Source: Cordilura impudica (lineage: Eukaryota > Arthropoda > Insecta > Diptera > Scathophagidae). Taken from it: a stretch of DNA of 64,000 nucleotides. Each line of letters opens with the position of its first letter. Position 1 is the first letter of the stretch. Made by a program: the position numbers and the translations under genes. Below, in pieces: positions 22,383-33,500 of this stretch. The notes beneath the pieces were generated by a model. It did no database searches, was not told the origin of the DNA, and saw nothing but the letters and a program-made list of their open reading frames with translations. The stretch spans positions 250,106,358 through 250,170,357 of the forward strand of contig OY821519.1 of the NCBI GenBank assembly GCA_963682025.1, read 5' to 3'.

Positions 22383-23964
22383 GTTTAAACATTTAAGTTA
22401 TAATCGGTGCATTCATTCTTGGCTCGAATAATGATTAATATTAATCATTAATTAAGATACATATAATTACTTCATATTGAAAAATGAAGAGAAAAATGAC
22501 GTGTGTCCCAAAATTCACTCAAGATTTGAATATGATGCAGTAAATATTTGTGCGGTAAAGCGTTGACAACCAAAATAAAAAGACATTTTGAAATCTGCCA
22601 GTAAGGTGGAACTTTAAGCGATAGAACAAGCATTTTCTATTTATCTACTTAACTTTTAATATTTATTTTTTTAAATTGTTAGTCTTATGATTAAATTAAT
22701 TTAAATTCATTTTTAACGAACGCCACATATTACAAAATATCGGATTAACAATTTAAAAATAAATATTAACATTTTTATATAAATTGAACATTAAAATGAA
22801 CATTTTATAGTCTCTAAGAAACTACCATACATGACCGTAAAAATATTGAAATTTTACAAAATAATCACTCGCTCCAAATTGAAATTCAAAATTTTAACAG
22901 TTTATAATATCACGTCATTACATATTTATAATATCACTCTAAAGTTAGATATCTATTTAGTGGTTTTCAAGTTAATTTCAGGTACTTCATACTTCAAGTA
23001 GTGCAACAACACTGAAACTGATGATTCTATAAGTACAAAAAACTAAAGCGCAAATCAAAAAAAAAAAAAAAACTGCAAACTGCGTAACAAGCGAATGGTT
23101 AGTGAATTCAAAATCACTAAATTACTTGAGATAAGAAAGATGCAATAAAAACAGGGAGAGTAAAAAAAATAATAAAAGTAAGTATACGCTATGAGTGTCA
23201 TTAATACAACAAAATTATGGAAATACATATGTATATACAAAAACAAAAACCTATAGTATTAATTAACAGCATCGTCTTAAATGATTTTTCATTACAACAT
23301 TAAAATGAGTAATCAACTCGAGCCACATATCCAGAATTGCTTTAATGGCTCTCCCTATAAGCCATCTGGTTGGTGCTAACATCGGAATTTTTTTTTAGCA
23401 TATCGGAATCTTTGATAATCATTGACGAATAAGAGAACCAATTATGTGTGTCTTTGACCAAAAGCTTTAAATTTGGAGGTTTGGAGTTTTTAAATATGTA
23501 CAATTTTGTTAAACATGAACTGTTGTATTCAGCGCTTTTTTAAAAGGGTGCTAAATGGAAAAAATTGGCTTTTTGGGTAGTTAAAAAACGCTAAATCGAG
23601 AACGAAAAGCGCTACATTGGCATCGCTACATATAAGTTGTTATCTTTGTTTCCCTACACACTATTCTGCTCACAGTTTCTTAATGTCTTTGTTAGCAACT
23701 CTACACTAGCCAACTTAACACCACTTGTTATTGCTATCATCATTAAATTAGAAATATATTTAAATCACGTTTAAATTCGTAAAATATCTGGCCAGATACA
23801 TATGCATGACGGAGGGTTAAACATGTCTATACCGAATGTGTTTATCGTTATCTGGAAATTTATTTATATGTATTTAAATTTTTTTCGGTTTTTTCACTCT
23901 CCATTTATATTAAAAACAATTAAAGCTTTACATTTATTTAAGCTCTCTTAAACAGTTTATAGTA
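22383..23964. other. Spacer with one short inverted repeat
   Basis: No gene seen. At 23534-23622 CAGCGCTTTT and AAAAGCGCTA are inverted about 90 bp apart, followed by TTGGCATCGCTA. This looks like an eroded hAT-type end, but no target duplication or transposase is present. Confidence 0.4.
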
Positions 23965-24480
23965 TTTATACCCTCCACTCCAGTGTGCAGAGGGTATATA
24001 TAAGTTTGTCATTCCGTTTGTAATAATTAGAAAAAAAATTCTGGACCCCATAAAATATATATATTTGTGATCCTTATAACAAGCGAAGTTGATATAACGA
24101 TGTCCGTCTGTCCGTCTGTCCGTCTGTCCGTCTGTGGAAATCACGATGACGGCTTCAATCGGATAGCTAGGGTGCTCCTTGGTATAAAAAATGATTCACT
24201 AACATCCTGAGAAGTTTGCTATTTAAAATCGTCCAAATCGGTTAATCTGGTCCCGAGAATTGAGCGAAGAATTAAAAAGTCATGAGAAAATATGATTTGA
24301 ATATGTGTTCTTGTGATAACGCCCTCAATAGGGCAGACAGGGCGCTTGTTTTTAGTGAGAATGATTCACTAATATCTTGAAAAGGTTCCTGTTTTTAAAT
24401 CATGACAATAGGTTTCATAGGTGCCGAGAAATCACTGAAAAGGTAAAAAAAATATGACGTTTTCCTATATTGTTTTCCTA
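23965..24480 (+). mobile_element. DINE-like family Y, 5' part
   Basis: Starts TTATACCCTCCACTCCAGTG and contains GTTTGTCATTCCGTTTGTAA and a (GTCCGTCT)n tract at 24101-24134, then drifts into unique sequence. The 3' hairpin is absent, so it is a 3'-truncated copy. Confidence 0.6.
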
Positions 24481-25008
24481 AATTTTGTATTTTGTCATAG
24501 CTGTGCATGTTGTTTTTGTGGTCGTTGTGTTAATAATATAAAAATTCATCAATATCAATATTTTTTGGTGTAATATTTAAGTTAATTAATTAATAAAAGA
24601 AACTATATAAAATCAATATCAATATTCTGCGATTTTTATAACATCACAAAATGTTACAAATTGATACATACTACTGTTGCCAATATCAAAATACTATAAA
24701 TAATATTCATATATTTTGTATATGTATATCCATAATAAGCGCATATTAAAATAAATCGGTATTTTATTTTATTTTTACAAAATTCTGAAATTTTTAGAGT
24801 TGAAAAAATAGTATGGTTTTAAGAGTTGTATTTTTAGTACATGTATAAACCCTGCATACTTGCTTTCAAAAGTAGTAGGTAGGTAGGTAAGCCATAAAAT
24901 ATTTATTTACCCTGTAAAAAAAATTGTTGTTTAGAAAAATACTATTTTTTGTCAGATGTTAAAAAAAGATGTTAATTAAAATAAATTTTTAAACTTTGTT
25001 ATTTAATG
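24481..25008. other. Spacer, nothing recognised
   Basis: A/T-rich; GTAGGTAGGTAGGTA-like short run near 24873-24887. No gene seen. Confidence 0.5.
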
Positions 25009-25147
25009 TCGGGACGGAGGCAAACGCCATTCCGAAAATTTTGTTTCAACAGTTATCCACATTAAGAATAACCGCGGAGCTCAGCTCAATCAATGTGCAA
25101 TGATCGAGCCTTGCCCTGGGAAACATGCGTTTATGCTTTTCTTAACA
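25009..25147 (-). pseudogene. U1 snRNA pseudogene copy 2 (3' half)
   Basis: Read on the minus strand this matches the 3' half of fly U1 spliceosomal RNA: ATTGCAC, TGAGCTGAGCTCCGCGGTTA, TTAATGTGGATAACT, a decayed Sm-site stretch (AAAATTTTCGG), GGAATGGCGTTTGC, and the terminal CGTCCCGA at 25009-25016. Functional U1 pairs with 5' splice sites through its ACTTACCTG 5' end; that end and stem-loop I are absent here, and the Sm site is altered, so no working RNA is expected. It is a tandem neighbour of the copy at 25148-25290. The identification rests on recalled U1 sequence. Confidence 0.8.
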
Positions 25148-25290
25148 CAAACGCCATTCCCAACTACCAAAAATTTTTGACACGAGCTATTCACATTATG
25201 AATAGTCGCGGAGCTCAACTCAATCATAGTGCAATGATGAAGCTTCGCCCTGGGAAACATATATTCATGCTTTTCTTAGCACAAACCGAA
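25148..25290 (-). pseudogene. U1 snRNA pseudogene copy 1 (3' half)
   Basis: Minus-strand reading gives CATTGCAC, GAGTTGAGCTCCGCGACTAT, TAATGTGAATAGCTCGTG, an Sm-like ATTTTTGGTAG, and GGGAATGGCGTTTG, closer to real U1 than copy 2. The 3' terminal CCGTCCCGA is missing because the unit runs straight into copy 2, and the 5' half (splice-site recognition sequence) is missing too. Both copies share a U1-unrelated upstream stretch (AAGAAAAGCAT), which shows that they arose by tandem duplication of an already truncated copy. Confidence 0.8.
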
Positions 25291-25450
25291 CTTCTTATGG
25301 CACATTAAAAATAAACTAATTGAGAAGTACAATTCATCATTACGCTGTATTATAATACTATTTTCTTATTTTACTAGTAGCTAGTAAACAAACTGATCGT
25401 ATCATTGTGAACGAAATAGAATTGAAATTGTATGCAGATTTGTTTTACTT
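25291..25450. other. Short spacer
   Basis: Nothing recognised. Confidence 0.4.
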
Positions 25451-25934
25451 AGTCCGAGTTCACACAAGGCAACTTTTGTTGCGCAATTCTTGAGTTTGTA
25501 GATGTTTGCGGTGAGGGGAATAAAAAGGGAAAAATAATTGCCGTTTCTCGGATATTTCAAGCAATTCTCTCATTCGCTTTTTTTTTGTTGAATATTTGAC
25601 ATTTCTTTTCATTCGGTGTTTCGCTTCTTGGTGTGAAGAATTCGTAATTATTGTTTACTTTATTAAAATAGCCTTTAAATGGAATCGGGACTTAATTTTT
25701 TTCTTTTGAATTCATTTTTCAACAAAACCAATTAAATTAATTTATGTATGTATGTATTTAATTTTATTATTGTTCCTTACGACTAGAGCACAAATGTCAA
25801 ATTATAAGAAAATAAAAACACAACAAAACAGTAAAATTGCCGAAGAAATTGTCGTGTGTGGACATAAAAGCAATATCAAAAGAGAATTGCCAAAAAGTTG
25901 CGCAATAAAAATTGCCTTGTGTGACCGCCGACCT
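25451..25934. mobile_element. MITE with TCACACAAGGCAA inverted ends
   Basis: A perfect 13-bp inverted pair, TCACACAAGGCAA at 25460-25472 and its complement at 25912-25924. Similarity extends inward (TTTTRTTGCGCAA) and outward a few bases (AGTCCGAG versus AGGTCGGC). No transposase. The target duplication is not clear. Confidence 0.6.
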
Positions 25935-25958
25935 GTTTCTACAGATAGTGAATAAAAT

Positions 25959-26324
25959 CCCAGTAAGCATTTTATGCAATAAATGATCATGTAGAGTCTT
26001 TTTGACTCATATGTGCTATTAAAACAGTTATAAATGCGCCCTTTTGCTGATCACAAAATATTCTTTTGTTGGGATTAAATATTACCTTACCCGCGAATCT
26101 TCTTGAGAGTCCTTTTTATCCGCTTTTCTAATCAGTTTCGACTCATTTTTGAGTCTTATTTAATGTAATTTTTCTATAAATCACTTTCTAAGAGAAAGCA
26201 AAAATCATTATCTAGTGTTTTTCTAATAGCGCATGTGATTAAGCAGTTTTTAATTATCAAAAGTGCTCGAAGAAGACACAGTAAGGTATTTTTTGTTAAA
26301 ACAATCTTCGAAATGATGACTGGG
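25959..26324. mobile_element. Possible small TIR element
   Basis: CCCAGTAAGCATTT at 25959 and, inverted, AAATGATGACTGGG ending at 26324. The ends are short and imperfect and no target duplication was found, so this is tentative. Confidence 0.35.
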
Positions 26325-26801
26325 ATATCGTATATGTTTGTTAACACACAAACATATGCATAGCAGCACGAGTAAACCGAACTCAAATTGGCTTCTTATA
26401 TGTATACAGCCGAACAAAAATGAAAATACTCACCAAAGAGTAAAGTAAGCAACAATTTCATTCAGTCTTATGGAAGCTTTTGAACAAAGCAAGTCTATGT
26501 CGCGTTGTCTTGTGAATTTTTACATTGTTTTTTAATAGGTACTAGTGATGCCAGGAGATTTTTTCAGAAATCTCTACGCTTATGAAAAAAATTCCCTTTT
26601 TTCCCTACACTACTTTTTTTAAAATTTATTTTTAATTTGTACAATTTCAATTATGTAAAAATAAAAAATAAGATAAAAATATCATGAGAATTACATAAGA
26701 ATAATATAAAAAACATACAGATATTATAAAAAAAATATTTTTGCAATTCTGTTTAATTCATCTTTTTGATATGGTTAGATGTGCATTTAAAATTTACACA
26801 A
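26325..26801. other. Spacer, nothing recognised
   Basis: ACTAGTGATGCCAGGAG near 26540 resembles hAT termini, but no partner end was found. Confidence 0.4.
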
Positions 26802-26805
26802 TTAA

Positions 26806-27304
26806 AGGTGTGTTTACACTATGTGTATTTTCCATATGTAAATTCAGTTTTACGATCCATACGTAATTCGGCGTGTGTGTCAAAATTGGCGTTTTACATA
26901 CAATTCATCATTTTGCGATCAAACGTACATATGTATTTCCGTATGACATAACCTCTAAATGTAAACAACAGCTGATTTAATTTGTGAATTTACAAAAAGT
27001 TATTGTTAAAAATAAAGTAATATATTTTTTATATTTTTTAATTGTTAATTAATATTAAACAATTTATTTTTCTTTCAATATTTATCTTTATAATTTACTC
27101 TGTTTTTCTTTCGCCACAAGCAGTATTGTATTTTAATATGGTTGTCATGCCAAAATAGAACCTGCTCTAATTGAAAAATTTACATATGTTTTGCCAAATG
27201 TGTTGTACATAAACAGTTTTTGAAAGGGTTCACACTATGTGTACAAATTGCATGTGCTAAAACAATAAGAAAAACACAAGCAAAACACATAGTGTGAACG
27301 CAGC
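26806..27304. mobile_element. 499-bp MITE flanked by TTAA
   Basis: Bounded by TTAA at 26802-26805 and 27305-27308. Inverted ends share GTGTGTTYACACTATGTGT-like sequence; ACACTATGTGT is perfect at 26816-26826 and inverted at 27285-27295. A second inner copy (TTCACACTATGTGTAC, near 27229) adds to the inverted structure. TTAA flanks would suit a piggyBac-type element, but the ends lack the usual CCC start. Confidence 0.55.
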
Positions 27305-27366
27305 TTAATTAAAATGGCTTGCAAATGAGATGTTACAACTCAAACAGAATATTTGTTCTTGGTTTT

Positions 27367-28528
27367 CAGTGTTGCCGTTTTAGCTTTTTAGTTGCTAGAT
27401 TTAGCAACTTTTTTTGTCGTTTAGCATCCAAAATTTATCAAAAGATGCTAGATGCTAACTTAGAATCTTTTATTAATAAAATGTTGCTTTTAGCATCTTT
27501 TAATGGTATTGATATGTTTTTATTTCTCAAAGTGTAGTACAGTAATTTTGTGTACTACTCCTTTTACCACTCTGCTCGTTTCTTTCAACAAATATAACAA
27601 AACATTTTGAAATAGAAGAATGTAAACACCAACAACAGTTTTTAATGAATTTGAAAGTCGATTGCCAAAAAATATTATTGTATTAAAAAATGCCAAAATT
27701 TTCAGTACAAAACACATTAAAACGGGTAAAAGAACAGATAACCAATATATTAGAAGAGTTTAAATTTATATCATCTGAAACAGAAAAAATTCAAATCCAA
27801 TGGAGTTATATCACAGAACAAAACTGGGATACAACACTGAATACAACCTCTTTATGTATTGAAAAATTCTATTGGCGAAAATCCATTTTAGGAATCAATA
27901 TTTGTGTTGTCTATATTAGTTTTGTCTTTCTCAAAAGCCGAAGTTGAACGTTTGTTTAGCTTAATAGCTTTAATTAAAATCAAACTTCGAACAGAATAAA
28001 ATCCGAGTTGTTATGTTCTGTAATACGTATAAAAGAAGGATTGAAATTGAAAAATTGGTGCTGTCACACTTACAATATACCGAGCGATGTCGTTGATAAG
28101 AGTCGATCGTCAGAAATATATCAGAGCCAAGAAGAACTTGAAGATGAAGACATCACAGAAATGTTAGATTCCATAAACCAATTATTCTAATATAATCGTA
28201 TCTTTTGATAATGTAATTTCTGTTATATTTTAAATAAAAAAAAAATCCTCTAAAATATTTAATTTAAGTTTAAAATAAACTCAATTTGATGTTAATAAAA
28301 ATTTCAGATGAAATCCAAAATAATTTTAATTAAAAATTAAAAAATATAAATCGAAACATATGTTTTATATTAATTTTTCGATTTAAAAACCAAAGAATTT
28401 ATTAATAAGTATATAATTTTTCAGTATAAAGGTAATGAAATTTGAAAAAAAAAATTTAGCATCCAGTACGTTTAAGCATCTTTTTTTGCAATTTAGCATC
28501 TTTACAATTTCAAATTATGGCAATACTG
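27367..28528 (+). mobile_element. hAT element, internally deleted, with 8-bp target duplication
   Basis: Ends CAGTGTTGCCGTTTTAGC at 27367 and, inverted, CAGTATTGCCATAATTTG ending at 28528 (CAGTRTTGCCRT shared). The 8-bp flanks are TTGGTTTT (27359-27366) and TTGGGTTT (28529-28536), one mismatch, as expected for hAT. TTTAGCATC words are repeated near both ends. The interior carries only a transposase fragment. Confidence 0.8.
27690..28190 (+). pseudogene. hAT transposase fragment
   Basis: Coding traces inside the hAT element. One frame begins MPKFSVQNTLKRVKEQ at 27690. A second carries the C-terminal dimerisation signature LSFSKAEVERLFSL near 27925-27965, interrupted by a stop and a frameshift near 27990. 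A third continues as VIRIKEGLKLK and ends in an acidic tail at 28190. Most of the catalytic core is missing, so this is a deletion derivative that would depend on an active relative. Confidence 0.65.
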
Positions 28529-28539
28529 TTGGGTTTAAA

Positions 28540-28695
28540 AGATTTTTTATAACAGTGGTTATAAGCATGTATACTTAGATCTGATTTATCGCATTTTAAT
28601 ATATTTTCAAAAGCCTTGCATTTGCATTTATAGTCGTCACCTTTGACCTGCTCCAGCCATCCATTAGCTTCTCGTCTCTCAACTAACTGAAGCAA
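28540..28695 (-). pseudogene. Transposon-type zinc-knuckle fragment
   Basis: The minus strand reads GWLEQVKGDDYKCKCKAF..ILKCDKSDLSIH, resembling the W-L..Y-x-C-x-C..K-S-x-L..H pattern of the N-terminal zinc domain found in some hAT-like transposon proteins. One of the expected cysteines reads phenylalanine. It is isolated and short, immediately outside the hAT element and in the opposite orientation. Confidence 0.4.
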
Positions 28696-28699
28696 AATC

Positions 28700-29254
28700 T
28701 TTATGTTCTGTATTTCTTTGATGTGTTTTCAGCATCATCGAAAAACGAATCGGACATTTTTCTAAAATTAATTATGTTTCTAAATTAATTATGCTCAAAT
28801 TTATAATATTTTAATGTTATGCACAAAACAGTGTTTTATACTTGTCATTGTTATTAAAGAATCCGCATATTTACTTCCTTCATATTATGGAGTTATTACC
28901 AGACTTAAAAAGACTTTAAAGTTTAAAATTAAAAAAATTATGCGATATTTAACAAATACATTCAAAATAGTTTTGACTGAAATTTTTGGCAGTTTTAGTT
29001 TTGCCTTGTATCAGTAAAATGTTCAGATATTAACTAAAAAAAAACAGTTTGTTAAATATTTTCATCTTAATTATCTTAATTAATTTAAAGACACAAAGAT
29101 AGATTTAATACAATAAAAAGAAGTAAGAGTTGAAAGTTGATCTATGCGGACTCACAAATGTGCCCTATACTAATAGGTCTGGAAAATTGAAAAGGATTGT
29201 AAAAAATAAAATGCACCTTTATATTAAAAAATTTAAATTAAAAAGAAAATTACA
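28700..29254. other. Spacer, nothing recognised
   Basis: A/T-rich; no gene or repeat identified. Confidence 0.5.
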
Positions 29255-29570
29255 AAATAAACCATTTACCTGGTTAAACTTAATATTGTTTGTAATTATC
29301 TGGATCAGGTTAGTATTTAAAATGGGATAAATCGGGAGTCATTCTGCCAATTTATGACCTAAAATATGTAGACACCTCTATAAAATGCTGAAAATTCAGA
29401 GCATTTGTTGTAATAATTCAGTAATAGGTTTATCAAAGTGTTTACATATTCAAATATTTTTTATACATTTGTTACAAATAGTGCAAGAAGTCCAGATATT
29501 AATGTAAACGTAAAACCCAGGTGGAGGGTATCAAAGATTCGGCATAGCCGAATTTAACACTCTTACTTGT
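29255..29570 (+). mobile_element. DINE-like family Y, 3' part
   Basis: Matches 20307-20611 from ACCATTTACCTGGTTAAACT on. It ends with GGTGGAGGGTATCAAAG, hairpin TTCGGC-ATA-GCCGAA at 29538-29552 and the tail TCTTACTTG (29561-29569). The 5' half is missing. Confidence 0.65.
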
Positions 29571-30071
29571 TTACTGTTGCACTTAACTCATTTACATTCT
29601 TCGCGGTCTTTATATAGGGTAACTTTATTATTTACTTTTCAATTCTCTTAAAACAAAAAAAAATATATATATATGTATACATATATCACACTCATACATG
29701 TAATTGTAAATATCAATACGTTTCCGAAGAAACTGGTTGTTTATCTATGTATATGTACATAAGTATTAGCATGTGGGACGTAAATTGTTGTCAATTTACA
29801 AATTAAACAAAATATTTCTCTCCTTTTAGACAGTTGATTAAAATTGTAGTATTTTTGAATACATACATATACAAGGCGGATAAATTTCAAATAAGAAATT
29901 AATACTCAGATTTATTTTTTTCCAGAATTACTTTAGAAAAAATCCTAAGGATTTAAGTCATACAATAATGTACATTTAAAATAAAATAAAAATGAAAGGA
30001 AAATTTTACTTCAGCATAAATATATGTATGTATGTGAAATAATTCGATATAGGTACAAAATAAAATTTAAA
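29571..30071. other. Spacer, nothing recognised
   Basis: A/T-rich with short TATG-type runs (29660-29690, 30020-30035). No gene seen. Confidence 0.5.
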
Positions 30072-30650
30072 AAGCAAGAAATTTTTAGTCGGTCTAGACC
30101 GACTATACGATGATCTATACCATGCCTTTGGAGAAAGGGTCTTACGTCCAACTAATTGCCTATAGAAAATAAGCACAAATCAAATTTGAGTGGGACTGTT
30201 ATTAATTTATTTGCCTGCAGATGTGAAAGTTCATATCTGATGCTATATTTATATGGACACTAAGTCGAAAAATGGTCCGATCCTGACCATATTAGATAGA
30301 CCAAATTTGAAACAAAAATCTATTCAATATTTTTGTATTTTGATAGATTTAAGTGTAGATCGGGAAGCAGCTTTATATGGGGGCTATGACTATGATTTAT
30401 CCTATAGGGTTTATTTTTGGACTACTGATTAATGGATGTCATAAACGCTTACAGACCAAATTTGGATCTTATGGAAATTTAAGTGGATCTTAACATGAAC
30501 CGATTTTCGCCAATTTCAATAGCCTTCGTCCTATGGCCGATGGAAGCTTATATACAAAATTTCTAAAATATTTTCATATTTGCGACCTGTGGTTTGATTT
30601 TCATGGACACACGGACGGACATCGCTAAATTGACTCAGAAAGTGATTTTG
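30072..30650 (-). mobile_element. DINE-like family X, 5'-truncated
   Basis: AGTCGGTCTAGACCGACT palindrome at about 30087-30104, family X body, and a GGACGGAC tract near 30612. It stops at AGTGATTTTGG, so the 5' subterminal repeat is lost. Confidence 0.65.
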
Positions 30651-30699
30651 GGCAGGCCCTCTAAAAAAGCTTCTGGCAAAAATAAAAAAAATCGTTTTC

Positions 30700-31360
30700 C
30701 TTAATAAAATGGAATTAAAAAAAAAAAAATTTACTGGAAAATTTTAATTAACGGTTTCGATATATAAAATAAGAATAAAATTTTATCAAATTCATTTTAG
30801 TGGAAAATTCGATATTGCGAACAAAATCTTAGGAGGAATGCTCATGTTTCGATATACATATAAGATAATAATTTTTCATTTTGAATTTAATTTTACTGAC
30901 AAATTTATGGTGTTAAAAACTGCCCGCGAAACGGTTCTATATAAAATGTCCTAATAGGATTTAAAATAAAAAACGGTTTCGATACATAAAATAAAATTAA
31001 AAAAATATATATGTGTGTACATTATTACTGGAAAATTTGATCGTGAGGGGAGATGATGGGATAGTGCTCCCAATTGTCCTCAACAAAAATAGAAAAAATA
31101 GAAATAAAATTTGTAAAATTTGATGGGGTTCAAAACCACCCGAGATATACGTAGCTCTATAGAAATGGTTTTGATTCAAAAACACTTTACTGGATAATTC
31201 AATCGGGTGGGGTTTCATATCCCTGATCGTCATCTAGTTTCAGATGTGATTTGAAATAAAAACCGTTTTCGATACATAAAAATTTTTATGGGAATTCCAT
31301 ACTGCCCTAGGATAATTCTATCAAAAATTTTTAAATATGATTTAAAATAAAAATTTACCT
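30700..31360 (+). repeat. Degenerate repeat with CGGTTTCGATA words
   Basis: AACGGTTTCGATACATAAAA and variants recur near 30750, 30847, 30970 and 31262, often followed by TTACTGGAAAATT. Spacing is irregular (about 95-290 bp). No coding. Confidence 0.45.
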
Positions 31361-31489
31361 CTTGGGGCCGAAGGTTTAAAACATATCAAGCCACTAAAAA
31401 TCAAAATACCTGTACCTTTTGTTATTGCAAAATAGAAAAAATTTAATATTAATACGTGAAAGTTGAAATGACGCTCATTCACAAAATAG

Positions 31490-31761
31490 AGCATTTTCCC
31501 GGCTAAATAGGATAATATTGTTTGTCATTATTTTAATCAATGTGCCAAGATATGACAAAAAATGTGGGGACATACCAAAAAATGCTAAAAATTCAGTATG
31601 TTGTAATTATTTTTTTTTATTATTAAGTTTATCAAATTATTTTCTTTTTCAAATGTTTTGTTTATATTTGTTTATACATAGTGGAATAAGTCTAGTCTAG
31701 ATATTAACCCAGATGGAGGTTATCAAAGATTCGGCATAACCGAATTTAGCATTCTTACTTG
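31490..31761 (+). mobile_element. DINE-like family Y, 3' part
   Basis: Family Y body ending with AGATGGAGGTTATCAAAG, a hairpin with one mismatch (TTCGGC-ATA-ACCGAA) and the tail ATTCTTACTTG. The 5' half is missing. Confidence 0.6.
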
Positions 31762-31914
31762 CTTTTTTTTTTAATGAAATTTTAATTTTTCCTAATATAT
31801 GCGAAATATACAAACTATTAGATAGTAACGTTACATACATACATATGTGTGCATCTAAAGTAGTATTATACATACTGGTAAAAATATTTTATTAAAAAAA
31901 AAATTAACTAACAA

Positions 31915-32095
31915 CTTTTAAATGAGAAACTATCAATGGTTTTTGAGTTATAGCTGGAAAACTAAGCGAGATAAGGAAAACATATAAAAGGTCATAAAAG
32001 TTTGAAGGTTTTACTATACTGGTCTAGTACTTTTACCCTGACTGAATTTCTCACCCTCCATTCAATGACCCCGAAAATGTTCCACAGTGTTATTT
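31915..32095. mobile_element. Half copy of G-tract MITE family Z
   Basis: GAGTTATAGCTGGAAAACTAA, split as GAGTTATAGC and TGGAAAACTAA, then GGTCTAGTACTTTTACCCTGA and CCACAGTGTTATT match one arm of the element at 49262-49603. The run of C expected between the arms is only CACCCTCC here. No partner arm adjacent. Confidence 0.5.
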
Positions 32096-32768
32096 GAGTA
32101 ATTTTTTAAAAATACTTTTGCTTCTAATAGAAATTGTCTGCTATCAACTTTGTTTATATGATTGTCAATATTTTTTTTTTTTAAAAATTCAAATAACTCA
32201 TTTTTTAAATGTTTAACAAATATACACATGTTTTAGTATTTTTGCAGTAAAGTTTATGGCCTCCGCCTATAAAAACAAAATCTAGTACAAATATTTAGCT
32301 GCTAAAATTAGTTTATTTCCATTTTTTTCTTAGTAACAATGGAATATTTTCCTTAAATATTATTTTGTTTTTTTTTTTTGTTGCAAAAAATAAATATAAA
32401 ATAATTACTGGCATGACTAAAACAATAAGTTTTGTTTTTAACACATTTAAAGCAAAAAAACGTGTCTTTTTAATTATCAGCTTTTGTGTGAAAAAGTTTT
32501 TTATTCGAAGTTTTTATCTTTTAAAAAAAATTTAATCTCAATAACCCTAAAGTATCACACTTAAATGACGGGGTTATGATAACAATTTAATGTAGATTTA
32601 TTTTTTTATAAAACCGCTAATAACTTACTTAAGCCATAGTGACGTATGAGTGATTTAAGCTGTTATTAATGTTTTAGCTACAATGTGTCGAAGGGTAGTA
32701 TTAGTTGATGGGGAGATATGTAATTTTCAAATGTAAGTGAAGTCATGATGTATGTAGTAGCTGACTTA
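32096..32768. other. Spacer, nothing recognised
   Basis: A/T-rich, no gene or repeat identified. Confidence 0.5.
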
Positions 32769-32777
32769 GAAGCCTTG

Positions 32778-33393
32778 GCAAAATTGCACTTTACGGGGCG
32801 CACCGAGAAAAAAATGGAAAATGACCCCCTCCTGGAATTAATCCGGAGATTACGAAAATCGATACCAGAAGGGGGGAAAATGCCCCTGGGCGGGCCCAGG
32901 AGGCCCCAAAAAGGGACCCAAGGTTGCGAAAAAACCATGTGGGTACTCAAACTTCCGGAAATTTTCAATACTTAATAAAAATAAGAAAACTATTGATTTT
33001 CCCTTTTACGGAATGTTTACATCTAATTTAAACATTTTCTAAAAGGGAAAACCATTACCTCTTAATTATAAAAATAAGAAAACTGAAATGAGAGATAAAG
33101 CCATTTTCTAATATTGCTAATGTCAGCTAAGGCCATGATGGCTTTATCTCCCATTCAAATGAAAAAATTGACTTTATCTCCCTATTGAATGAGAGATAAA
33201 GCCATCATGGCCTTATCTCACATGGTATTAAAGCACCCCTTCGTATAATCTGTCAAACCTGCATCGATAAATTTTTTTTTTAAATTTTTTTTTTTCATTT
33301 TCGAAAAAATTACAAAAAAACAACAACAGTATCCAAAAATTATTCTATTTTCTTAATGCTCTCAGACTGCGCCCCGTAAAGTGCAATTCAGCC
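32778..33393. mobile_element. 616-bp TIR element with 9-bp target duplication
   Basis: Flanked by GAAGCCTTG at 32769-32777 and 33394-33402 (direct, perfect). Ends share AATTGCACTTTACGGGGCGC in inverted orientation (about 32782-32801 and 33370-33388). Inside are GC-rich CCTGGGCGGGCCCAGG (7-bp stem), a hairpin built on TTTTCCCTTTT/AAAAGGGAAAA, and two inverted copies of GATAAAGCCATCATGGCC. A 9-bp duplication fits Mutator-like (or Merlin-like) elements. No transposase; small frames inside are not protein-like. Confidence 0.75.
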
Positions 33394-33404
33394 GAAGCCT
33401 TGAT

Positions 33405-33500
33405 TACACAAGGCAATAGCCATTCTTGGGGGGGGGGGGGTAGAAATTTCAAATCAGGGTGTAAGTACTAGGCCAGTGCAGTAAAATCTCCAGCAAATCA
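33405..33500. mobile_element. Half copy of family Z with G13 tract
   Basis: AATAGCCATTCTTG runs into thirteen G at 33428-33440, then TAGAAATTTCAAATCAGGGT and AGTACTAGGCCAGTGCAGTA. This matches one arm of 49262-49603. Confidence 0.55.

Noticed and set aside
23534..23632. Short inverted repeat CAGCGCTTTT / AAAAGCGCTA as a new transposon
   Set aside because: Only about 90 bp, no target duplication and no second copy noticed; kept only as a note.
25093..25308. 71-residue open frame
   Set aside because: It runs antisense through the two U1 pseudogene copies and has no protein-like features.
32678..32975. Frames of 76-96 residues on both strands
   Set aside because: They lie in the GC-rich palindromic end of the 616-bp MITE; composition (PRRPQKG, PPRGIFPP) reflects the hairpin.
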